DNA from: Diprion similis
Lineage: Eukaryota; Arthropoda; Insecta; Hymenoptera; Diprionidae
Direction of reading: 5' to 3'
Length of the DNA stretch: 64,000 nt
Assembly (NCBI RefSeq): GCF_021155765.1
Contig: NC_060105.1
Span: 15,533,001 to 15,597,000 of the forward strand
Numbering within the stretch: position 1 is the first letter of the stretch; each line of letters starts with the position of its first letter. Made by a program: the position numbers and the translations under genes. The notes beneath the pieces are model-generated. The model ran no database searches, was not told where the DNA came from, and saw only the letters and a program-made list of their open reading frames with translations. This document shows, piece after piece, positions 46,111 through 56,358 of the stretch.

Positions 46111-46736
46111 ATAATAAAATGTAAGAACATGACGTGTTGCAATCCATTTCGCAGCAGCATTCAGAGTATTCTCTTTCAGGGGTTTTTTCCATCCTCTTTC
46201 CCCATCCTGCAAGAAGGCCTAAAACTAGTCATTCCAACCCCAGAGAAGCATTCCAATGAAAAATTCGTTTCACTTTTACTCCGACAATCACTGACCTAGA
46301 GGCTCATACCCAGTGGAGATACCGTATGACGTGTATTGTCCATCGGTGGTAAACGACTACAGAGGCTTCGAACGTCTACATCGATGTCCACAGGTAAAAA
46401 GTAATTCTTCACAGGGGCAAAATCGAAACTCTATTATTTTTCAGACGAATACCGACTGCATTTTATATTTTGCTCATTTCAAGAGTGAAACTGTATCCTC
46501 ATTTGCTCGAGGAGCATCTATCATCCAGGTTAAAGCCTCTTCGAATCCATTCGCGACTTCCAAGGGAGCTACTCTGCACCACTGATGTAGACACGGTCGA
46601 ATGGATAAACGTAGAAAATGTTGATGCTGATGCTGTCGACGTCTCTGCAATAGATGCACAACCTGGGCAAATGATTAGTAATGTTTCTAAGTGGATTTCA
46701 GGGAAGTCAGACGATTTATTAAACGGTGCAGTTTAA
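46111..46736 (+). pseudogene. Transposase-like multi-exon gene, 3' exons
   Basis: One exon (46111-46393) reads IIKCKNMTCCNPFRSS, KFVSLLLRQSL and, after a frame change near 46295, VEIPYDVYCPSVV, matching the C-terminal region of the family. The next (46445-46736) is in frame to a stop and carries an acidic tail with DADAVDVSAIDAQPGQM. The C-terminal zinc-knuckle-like CxxC...H region expected from relatives is only partly present (the CPQ stretch before the intron), so the last part is diverged or decayed. Confidence 0.6.
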
Positions 46737-48250
46737 TTTTCTTTTACCGCAAAATCAGTTGTGATACTGTTTATTAAGATGAGGCTAATTAATGGTTTTT
46801 GTTTTCAAATGTATAGTTACTTAAAATAAAATGTTATATTGACACGTATCTTCTTTTAGCTAAGTTTTTTTATGAAAAAACGAAATACTGAAATGTTACG
46901 TGACAAGTAAGGAGGAGGGAGGGGGGGGGGTGGCCCAAATCGCATGACGTAATATGTGGACGACCCTTGACCACTACCACAAATTCCTTGCGCGTATACT
47001 TTTATCGCAGATGGCTTATAGTTTATTTCGAGGCCTATAATACTATAATCTAATAAATTAGTAAAAGGTTTTTCTATGCAAATTCAAGTAGCGATTTTTT
47101 AAATTTCACCTGTCTGTCCCAAATACTATAGGTAAATATGACTCATCGACGAGCAGATCATTTTCAGTGATAAGTTATTTATTTATTTATTTGTTTGTTT
47201 ATTCTTGTTTTTAATTTTGATCTTATGTTTTAATACTAACCTTTGATTACTGTTTGTAGAGATCGCTATTTGGAGTGTATTGTACCTGCGAATATGAAAA
47301 TAACATATCTTACGTTGAATTTTTTTACTAACGAGGAAAATAAACATTATTTGACACACAGAACGGAGCATTAATAAAATTGAAACAATTAATACAACAT
47401 ATATCAAAAACCACAAGTTGTGAGCAAGGTAAATGTGTGACATGAATTCAGATGTTTGAGAAGGATGAAAGCATATATTTATATACAGATATAGAAATTT
47501 TTAAATACGTTAATTCTCACCGTCTCCACCGTGCGATTGTTATTCCGATACTACGAATTATTTGAATCAACATGGATGCAGCCGCGGTAACGTCGGGGAT
47601 AGTGCAAAAAAACGAGTAGGCGTAAGATGAAAGCAGACACAAATTGTAAATAAAGGTAAATTCTAAGCCTTGCCGGTAAGAAAATCAGCATTTTCAATTT
47701 CTCTTCAATCAATAGTTTCTTATAATACATGCCGAAATAAGTCTCGGATCACCCAGCTCCCATTACTGGATAATGGTTGTGATCGATATTTTTATTAAGA
47801 GTGAACTATATTCGTTTAAAATTGCTGCTTATTAGCAAAGAGCTTTTAACGGCGTCGCTCTTCCTTTGCCATCTCAAGTTAGACCTAGCGCCTCTCGTGG
47901 TGTTTGTTACAATCTCAAAGATCCCGCCTGCCTTGAACGAGCGTCTCTTTCAATTCATAGAGTTTTGTTTGACACGCCATAACGAAAATAATAAGACGCA
48001 AAAATGAAAATATCGTAACATAATGTATTGGATTAATGTGCGAGCCATTTCGCTGGTAACACTTATTCCCATTAACTCTTAATAGATAAATATAAATAAA
48101 AACTTTCTTCAACTTTTAAGATAGAGCTTGTGAAAACAATCTCACTGTACTTGTCTCTAATCGGTTTTCAGTCTTTTTAAGTACTTTTCAAAGCCCTTAC
48201 GTTGTCGTTGAACTGTCTTTATCGGAAGTCACCGATCATTAACTGTGTTA
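46737..48250. other. Intergenic; contains a dispersed repeat copy
   Basis: No gene recognised. A G-run (about 46915-46932) and AT-rich sequence are present. The segment 47765-47945 is similar to 56060-56230 (GGATAATGGTTGTGATCGAT at both). Confidence 0.5.
47765..47945 (+). repeat. Dispersed repeat, copy 1
   Basis: Shares GGATAATGGTTGTGATCGAT, TATTTTTATTAA and CTAGCGCCTCTCGTGG with 56060-56230 in the same orientation. About 170 bp; class unknown. Confidence 0.75.
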
Positions 48251-48680
48251 GTCTGACGTCCTATGCACGCACGGAACACGGAACACGGAAAGACGAAACG
48301 GTAAGTTTCCATCTGGAATAGTAAATTTCCCTCCAGTTGCATTCCGTCCGCTCCGTGTGGCGTGTTGATATCCCACATTCCGTGAAATTTTATCAATCCG
48401 TGTGGATTAGGTTACAAGCGTCACCCCTGTCTCCCATTTTATTATAGTGTACTTATAGGTTATGGGGACCATTAATATTTTTATCTCATCAACTAATTAA
48501 AGTTCTTTGTAAATAATATCTTCAGAATGCCTGATCTGAAATGTGTAATCGTTTTACAATATAGATTGTTGAGATTGTTTTCATGTCACTTATTTCTGAT
48601 ATTCATAATGGTGTGTATATTAATTATTAGATAAAAAAAAGCCTAAATATGTCTTATGCTCTTAGCAGGGGTTCTTCAGC

Positions 48681-49304
48681 CTATCTTGCAAATTCCTCAT
48701 CTTCCCCTTCAGCTGCGAAGTTCATTAAACGAAGTTGGAGGTCCATTCTTCGTTGATAGGTTAGACGTCGGGGGATGTCTCCAAGCTGTTCTAAGAAACC
48801 GTCCATTGCATCACGTTTGAGCTGCGATTCCTTAATATATTGGAGTAATTGAGCTTCCAGTTCGGTCGATGATGAATCGGAATCAATTGATTCTATTGAA
48901 ACATGCATAGATGAGAATTTCGTACACAGAATTAAAATAATCCTCGATCAATTTCATACCGCAATACTCTGATTCAATATACTTCTTTTTGGAGTTCGTG
49001 ATGCACTGCGTAACACACTTGAAACACTGCTCGGTGGTCTGGATTTATCGAATCCACTGCTCAGCGTTCTGCATTCGTTGAATCCATGACTCGTAGAACA
49101 CTGCGAATCCCTTTCTTCACAAATATCAGGTGTAAGATCTGCGAGGCTGTCTTCGTCAATGGATATTGCTTCGCCTGCGTCGTGAGACTCATTCAAGGTA
49201 GGGTGTGGCAGTGAACTTATTGTACTGTAAAATGAAGTTTCATGTACAATAACGTTGATTTGGAAATTGATATTGCTGTTATCAGGGCAGTAGTCTCGAA
49301 ACAT
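48681..49304 (-). pseudogene. Harbinger-associated protein, BESS-motif C-terminus
   Basis: Two minus-strand exons (about 49304-48953 and 48908-48681) are joined by a short intron (donor GTATGA, acceptor TTTCAATAG). The protein has a Ser-rich linker and ends with a C-terminal BESS-like helix pair (AMDGFLEQLGDIPRRL, LQLRLMNFAAEGEDEEFA), the form seen in MADF-BESS proteins that accompany Harbinger transposases and help nuclear import and DNA binding. The N-terminal MADF domain is not visible in the window, so the gene is 5'-truncated. The transposase fragment is on the same strand upstream. Confidence 0.7.
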
Positions 49305-49344
49305 GAAACAATACTCTTCCGATCATTCACGGTACAGCTTGCAG

Positions 49345-49790
49345 AGACACATGCAGAAACTGCATCACGAACTCCAAAAAGAAGCATATTGAATCAGAGT
49401 ATTGAGTTATGAAATTAATCGAGTGTTATATTTATTTTTGTGTACGAAATTCTCATCTTTGCACGTTTCAATAGAATCAATTAATTCTGATTCATCATCG
49501 GCCAAACTAGAAGCTCAATTACTCCAATATATTCAGGAATCGCAGTCTAAACGTGATGGGGTGGACGGTTTCTTAGAACAGCTTGGAGACATTCTCTGAT
49601 GTCTAACCTGTCAACGAAGAAGGGACCTCCAACTTCGTTTGATGAACTTTGCAGCTGAAAACGAAGATGAGGAATTTGCAAGACAGGCTGAAGAACGACT
49701 GCTATGAGCATAAGACATATTTGGGCTTTTTTATCTAATAATTAATATATACACCATTATGAATATCAGAAAATAAATGACATGAAAAAA
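49345..49790 (+). pseudogene. Inverted duplicate of the BESS exon
   Basis: The same sequence as about 48600-49010 in opposite orientation, including the LEAQLLQYIQESQSKRDGVDG-like stretch and the C-terminal LQLRLMNFAAENEDEEFARQ. A stop at about 49599 and a frameshift break it. It extends slightly further (AEERLL, stop) than the partner copy. With the original it forms a hairpin with an insert of about 350 bp. Confidence 0.85.
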
Positions 49791-50308
49791 TGAAGTTATG
49801 CGTCATGTCGTGAGCAAATTTTATTTTTGTAAAAACAACGTGATACACCTAATTAAGGAGGGTCGAGTGTTTTGTGGGAGGTGATAAAGACTGGCATTCC
49901 GATGTAATTACAAATTAAGCTCAAACTCACAATCTGTGTTTCAAAACGATTACACATTTCACATCAGGCATTCTGAAGACATTATTTACAATGAACATCC
50001 ATTAGTTGACAAGATAAACATATTAATAGCCACGATAACCTCGAAATACACGATATGCTATAAGACTGTGCTAAAGACAGAAAGTAAATTTCTTTTTTTT
50101 TTTTTCAAAGGTGCAGTTCAGCTCATTGAAATTTTTGAAAGTATACACAGCTCATAAAAATGTGTAAAAAGACAATTCGAGATGTCTTAAAATATAGTAA
50201 TGTATCGCTTCATCCTCCTTAAAAAGTAAATCTGGAATTCATAAATACATTATCCACAAAGTTTACACGAGATACACAAATCCAGAAGTTATTCAACGGG
50301 GCTTTCTC

Positions 50309-50758
50309 TCACTGCCATGGTAATGGGTTGGTGACTTCAAAATAATTAACATATGCATCTCTAACTTTAACTGCATTCATACGTGCGGAATGACTCCTGT
50401 TGTTTACGTCTACAAGTCCGGTAGAAACAATCGTGCGTTCTTCAGCTTTCAACGTGGAATATCGTCTTCTCTGTGGAAGTACTGGTGTCATTCTGAAGTA
50501 GTTGAAATATTTTTCTGTATCCAAAGCCCTCATCTCCAGCACCAGGTTATCACTTGCAGCTTGTAATAATCTTCTTTCCTCTCTAAATATAGGTTGCACC
50601 CAAAATTCACGTGATATTCCTTGTCGTGCTTTTCTTTTCAAGATCGTGTGTATAATATACATTTTCTTCGAATTTTCAAGCACCACTCGTCTTTCACGTG
50701 ATGTTAAACTTTTAGAATTCAATAATGACTTATACATTAAGAACAGTATGTGTTTCAT
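50309..50758 (-). pseudogene. Harbinger transposase, internally deleted
   Basis: The 149-residue frame joins the N-terminus of a HARBI1-type nuclease (REFWVQPIFREERRLL, KYFNYFRMTP) to its C-terminus (STGLVDVNNRSHSARMNAVKVRDAYVNYF, ending LPWQ). Normal family proteins are about 350-450 residues with a DDE_4 domain between these blocks; here it is entirely missing, so there is no catalytic activity. The protein stays open across the junction. Confidence 0.85.
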
Positions 50759-51289
50759 TGTCAGCTGCTTAGTGCTTCAATAAACATTTCCAACAGAGGT
50801 TATGTATTCAACGTATTACAATAATAGCTCGTGCTGTAGAAGACAGGGATGAGCGTCGTTCCTTTCCGTTGCTCGTTTTTTTACCTGTCTCAGGTAGCAT
50901 ATTCATGGAACGGAACAACGCGAAATCGTTATCAATTTGCTTTTACAAACAGAACTAACATGAATTTTGGTTTGATTTGTATTTATTTCGATCAATCGTT
51001 CGTTTGTAATTGAGATACGATGCAAATAAAAATACATTTTCGAGAATGAAAAAACATTGAACATTTACATGTCCGTTCCATTATTTGAGCTACATGAGAC
51101 AGGTAGGAAAACGAGCAATGGAACGGATTGACGAGCAGAAGACAAAAGTGCGGATACCACGGAGAAATTACAGTTCGTGAATGGAAATTCACCGTTCCGT
51201 CTTTCCGTGTTCCGTGTGTACATGGGACGTCAGCTTTATACGGAAAAGCGCGCAGTTTTTTAACTAATCGTTTGTAGACTGTACTTGAT

Positions 51290-53866
51290 ATTTAAACTGT
51301 AGCCACGCGCACTACCTCGTCGTCGCTGGGATAAACTTCGATGATACGGCCCATTTTTCATTAAAGAGGTGGTAAGTTATCTTCGATTAGAATCAAAACA
51401 GCACCGACTTCAAGGTTTTGGCCTCTGTTAACCATTTCGTTCTTGTCTGCAACTGATTGAGATATTCTCGATTCCAGGCTTTCCAATAGTGTTCTTTCAG
51501 CTTCTGCAAATGCTGCCAATGTCTCCCCACAGGTTCAGATAATAATAATAATAATAATGTTTATTTTATTTTCAATATCAATATTTGACAAATCTTAAGA
51601 GCTAGTAAGGGAGAGTAAGCAGGGTTGGCAGTCACAGATAGAAACACTCCCATTCGCACGAGGGACAAGGGAAACTACCGAAAACCTTTTCCGAGTGTAG
51701 CTACACCCGAGTCCAAACCTTGTCCTCATTCTGCGTCCGCGGTGAGCGCTTGAATTTCAGTTACCCGATTTGCAAAGAATGTCTTCAGCAAGTAAGGTCT
51801 CGTTTGTATCCAACACAAGACAATTGTCGACTTGTCGAGTCGCTCCATAAGTAAATGTTTCGTACTATCCCTTGTAATGAATTTTTGAATCGCAAGCAAT
51901 AAAGCCGCACGTGCCTACAATTTCGGTGAAGGCACTGTTTTCGACGGTATTGCACGGGTCTTTGGGGATTTAAATTTTACGTTTCTTGTTTCATACGAAC
52001 AGTACACACACGCCCCGTATGCCTTTTCGGAAGTGTCATTGAAGCAGTATAGATCGAAGGATTCCGATTTGTTGCCTGGGTTCACGTTTCTACTTATTAT
52101 CAAGGCTTTTATTTTCCACAATTCTAGCAGCATAGTCTTCGCTTTATTTACGAAGGGTCCGATGAGTCCTAGGGAATCGTAAATCCTTGCTATTTACGAT
52201 AGTATTGTTACAAAGGGTAAAATCACCCGTTTCACCCCCCTTTTCTAAGGATCTAGTAGCCGGCATATGACGCAATAAAACTAAGCCCTCGTATGTCAAA
52301 AAGTGAAGACGGTTGCTGCGCCAACCGGTATTATTGTAAAAACAGATCTGTTTCAGACTTTGAGCTGATAACACGTTCTTTACCCCAAATACATTTTTCT
52401 CCAAGCATGTTTCTCATTTAGCGCGTTTTAATTATTCGCCTGACTAAGCTTCTTACCCTCGTTTTTACTCGTTACGCTAAAAGTGTAACAGTATGTTGAA
52501 CTATGTTCAACGTGTATATTTTCACGGGTTCGCTCGCCTCGTTTCGCTAGAGTATCATTTGTAGTTTGCGATCTTCTTTGTTCACCAGTATTAGTCTAAA
52601 CATCATTGCGACCTCTGCAGTAAGCACGTATTTATAGCAACGAAAACTCGGAACGATATTGATCAATTTTTCTTGGAGATTTGGTTCAGCGAGTATCTTA
52701 TCGTTTAGAGATACTCCGGTTGCTGATTTCGCTGATCCATCAAATGCGACTATTACTTTTGTCGTGAGACTAGTCATTCAAATTACTGGTTGATAAGGTG
52801 AATAAAGAGTTTCTTGGTTCTTGTCAAAAGATTTTCTTGAAACTTCAGACATGTGTCCGCTTCATTGATAGTCGTCCAGAAACTTAGTGTATTCCTGTCT
52901 CACAGTCGAATCCCAATTGAGTTGACGCTTTAATGCTTGGAGTTTTGGTAACTTGGATTATTTTTAATTCCCTACCTGCCATAGTCTTACCTTGTCGTTG
53001 TTTAGTGAAAATAATTTTTGCAGGCTTGCTTTTTTGAAGCCAAGAATTGTTCCAGCTGATTTTCCTCTAACTTCCAGAATTTCTCCATTTGATCGTCGAC
53101 GGTTCGCGTGCGGAGAAGCTGACACCTCGAATAGGCTCCTGTTATTCGTTTATCGATCAGATCGTCTCCAATTATCAATCCCAATAAGTACTTCTGCAGT
53201 AACTGTTAATTCTTTTCCAGCTTCTCCTGTCCAACACACAGAAGATTCCAGAAACATCCGCTTCCAATCAGCAAGTCGATTGTACCCGCGGTGTGATAAT
53301 AGGGGTCCGCAAAATTGAGTTTGCTTGGTATATTGAGTATCGCTGGATCGATTTTCATCTGCAGTAGTTTTTTATAATAATTGGTAGTATCAAACATAAC
53401 AGTTTGGCTTTGCAGTTTTTGTGCAGAGATTCGGTATACACCTCAGTCGTTTCGGTTACGTTAGATACTGTAACAGAAACTCCGTTCACGGGAATGTTCA
53501 CTTTCTTGCGTGATAAGCCAAGCTTTACCAAGCCAAGCAAGGAAACGTTGGATTGGTATCTGAGATCTAGATGAGCTCAAAATGTCATCAGCTTTTCACA
53601 TGCGTCATAGATCTGAATTTGTGCTGTTACTAAAATAACTTGCGACGATCGTTTGCGCACAGTATAAAGGACGACTGAAGCCTCTTTGTCAGTCTGTTCG
53701 TTGTTTTCTTGGATCATAATCCCACGATTATGTGATGAACTTTCAGCAGCATATAACGCTGCAGTTACTTGTCAGCACTGCCTTCGATTGCCCGCTTCTT
53801 TCTTTCTTTTTTATTGAAGTCGTTGACTTTTATTTTTTTTCATCGTGTAACAGTGTGTAATCCTTT
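51290..53866 (-). pseudogene. BEL/Pao pol, heavily decayed
   Basis: Read from right to left. Protease and linker (about 53540-53005) contain TIDLLIGSGCFWNLLCVGQ, typical of the BEL aspartic-protease end. A pre-RT segment (KFWKLEENQ, about 53095) follows. Then comes an RT start at 52777-52547 (VIVAFDGSAKSATGVSLND, RCYKYVLTAEVAMMFR), after which the rest of RT is missing or scrambled. RNase H-like sequence at about 52190-51915 has SEKAYGACVYC. Finally there is an integrase C-terminal fragment at about 51440-51310 (AVLILIEDNLPPL). Many stops and frameshifts are present. A LINE 3' fragment is inserted at 51534-51662. Confidence 0.8.
51534..51662 (-). mobile_element. LINE 3'-end fragment with ATT tail
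   Basis: On the minus strand it ends in an (ATT)n microsatellite preceded by TTGAAAATAAAATAAAC. It matches 59040-59212 over about 120 bp (both contain GAGAGTAAGCA and GATAGAAACACTC on the + strand). A truncated non-LTR retrotransposon end is the likely origin; the family is not identified. Confidence 0.65.
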
Positions 53867-55084
53867 TCAGATCAATTTTTGTAGTTCGTTGCAGTGCTCG
53901 TTGGAAAATAATGCCCCCTTTGCAAACAATTGCAGTTTTCTTAGTTCTCGCTTTTTTGCCTGTATCGATAGATTAGCGAAGTTTTCACAGCAATAGATAA
54001 AGCGTTCGTCCTGGCAGTATTCGCATGCTGGAGACATTGTTGATGATATGCTGATTTTGTTATCAGCTTTCTTCTGAACGTTTTTTTTTTCCGGTGTTGT
54101 ATTTACATTTTGAGCCTTCAACGAGCTGTGCGTGTGCGATCGCTGCGGCAGATACTTAAACAAGTTGTCCATCGTCGGAAAGTTTTCAGGATCGTATTCT
54201 ACTGCGTGCAACCTCCAGTCTCTTCGTGTTGTGTAATTTAGTTTGCTAGCAACGAAATAGATTAAAATCGTGCTCCAGTCTGCTACAGGCTGACTGAGAG
54301 ATTCTAATAATCGCGTATGCGTTCGCACTGAATCGATCAATCGTCGGAAAGTGACGTGACTACTCGCTTTGGCTAGTTGCTGCAACTCTAACAATCCTTT
54401 GAGATATGTGTTAATGATAACCTTCTTGTTCTCGTACTTATTTTTTAGTAGAGTCCATACTACTTCGTAGTTTACATGCGTAGTTTCCAAGGCTTCGATA
54501 GATTGCAAACCTTTGTCGGAAAAAGCGCTTTTCAAATGCTATAATTTTTGTGCGGTCGATAAATCCTGCCTGCTACGGATTACTGCAGTGAATATGTCTC
54601 GAAAATGCATCTACTGATTGTAGTTTCCGTCAAATCCAGTAAACATTGTTCGCTTAGTTCAATTGCCTTCTATTCTTTGGCGGTGGCAGTTGCGCCTCTT
54701 TGACGAGATGGCCTTCAAACCGGTTCGAAAAATACATCGTCAAATGTTCTCTGTTCGTTTAAGAATTTACTCTTGAGTGTTTGAAGTGCTACAACAGGCG
54801 GCGGAGGAGTTTGATCCTCTTAATTTTCGCGTTCTACTATCTCAAGTTGAATTTCTTTGAATTTTTTGTACATTTCTACAGTTTTTTTGATTTGTGCAGG
54901 AAGCTGACCAGCATTTTCGATAGTGCTTGCCGCAATACAGTTGGAAAACTGCGTCATTTGACCTTTTGTAGAACCTCGCATCGAAATTAACTTTTATTCC
55001 CGACTCAACCATAAGGTTGACGTTTTTTGCCTGAAAAGCGGGACAAAAGTGGTATATTTTTCCCGCTTTACTTTTTTCCCTCAT
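53867..55084 (-). pseudogene. BEL/Pao gag
   Basis: The intact part (54535-53867, 222 residues) reads ALETTHVNYEVVWTLLKNKYE, a motif of the BEL gag domain (DUF1759), then SLSQPVADWSTILIYFVASKL, and a Cys-His tail (CEYCQDERFIYCCENFANLS). Upstream fragments to 55084 are frameshifted. No LTR was found on the right side. The neighbouring pol is decayed, so this is one dead element. Confidence 0.8.
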
Positions 55085-56358
55085 TTGCGGGAAAAAAGAG
55101 GCACTTTGCTAATCTACTTTTTTCTCGCTAATCTCGTTTTTCCCGCAAAATGGAAATATGGTAGAATAATTACACGATAGAATACGATAACGATTACGAT
55201 GACGATAATGATAATTATGATGAAAAAAGAATATTCTTGAGTGACCCTCGGTGGGGGCTTCGTCCCCTTCGCCCCTACCAGGGACTGCGGCCCTGGAACC
55301 GCTCTGGGATTAGATTCGAATGTTACTTTTAGAAAATAAGAATAGAGGACATGAAACGAGATGTGGGAGGAATTCTTGAACACAAGAAAGTGAAAAAAAA
55401 GTATGCAATACATACATGGAGTCTCTGAGAACCCAAAATTTTTTCATCATTTATATTTTAGTTGCACAACCATGATTCAAGCTCACTGATTTCATGTACG
55501 TTAAAGTCGGTATTGGGGTCAACTGAACCCCAATAAGGAAAACGAAAACAGAAAATACAAACTGCCCGAAAAGGGCACCACCCCCTCGCGCTGCGGTCAA
55601 CATAGAACACTCAGCTTCTGTGCGTCAGTGATTTGCACTTTTTGAGTCAATAGATGTAGCCAGAGTTGAGTCGGAAATAAAGTCCTATATGTGACACAGG
55701 AATAAAAGTCGACTTTATTCCCTTGTTACATGATGTACTATTTTAATTTCCACATTTTGTCTCTTGCCTAAAGGAACTTGGGAACGATAAATGGCGGAAG
55801 GCGAATAACCAACTTACTTTTCTCCTTGTTGTGCTGCTAACTCTCCTTTCGATGTCCGCCTCCACTCGATGAATATACGATGATTCAACGATGGAAACTC
55901 TGCGTTATCCCGCTCCAATGTGGCTGTGATGCTTTCGCGATAGCTGAGGTTGCGTTGTCCTCTGACTGCTCGTCTCGATTATTTTTTGAAAGGTTCCTTT
56001 CGATTCGACATATTTCCGTTATTTCGACGAATCCGGAAGGATTGAAGGACTATTACATGTTGGATAATGGTTGTGATCGATATTTTTATTAAAAGTGGCC
56101 TGTATTCGTTTAACATTGCTGTTTATAAGCAGAGAGCTCGCAACGGCGACGTTCTCTCTTCACCATATTGGGTTACATCTAGCGCCTCTCGTGGCGTTCG
56201 TTACAATCTCAAACACTCCCTACTTCCGAATACCATTATATCACCTGTGCATAATTAAAAGATTGAGTTTCGAGAAGCATATACTATATTCTAACGGTCA
56301 TTTGAATGACCCATACAAGTCCACCAGCTTACGCTCACATATAGTCCAGTCATTACAT
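55085..56358. other. Intergenic; GC hairpin pair and a dispersed repeat copy
   Basis: No gene recognised. Two adjacent GC-rich hairpins lie at about 55247-55302 (GGGGGCTTCGTCCCC and CCAGGGACTGCGGCCCTGG). A dispersed repeat copy lies at 56060-56230. The short ORFs have no family resemblance. Confidence 0.5.
56060..56230 (+). repeat. Dispersed repeat, copy 2
   Basis: Similar to 47765-47945 in the same orientation; see that entry. About 170 bp. Confidence 0.75.

Larger units (their letters stand above)
48251..51235 (-). mobile_element. PIF/Harbinger transposon, about 3 kb
   Basis: Terminal inverted repeats of about 60 bp (left GTCTGACGTCCTATGCACGC, right its near-complement, containing CGGAACACGGAAAGACG) flanked by TTA (48248-48250 and 51236-51238), the typical Harbinger target duplication. 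Both standard Harbinger products are represented: a nuclease (50309-50758, internally deleted) and a MADF/BESS-type partner (48681-49304). An inverted partial duplicate of the partner lies at about 49345-49790. The element cannot move on its own. Confidence 0.88.
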
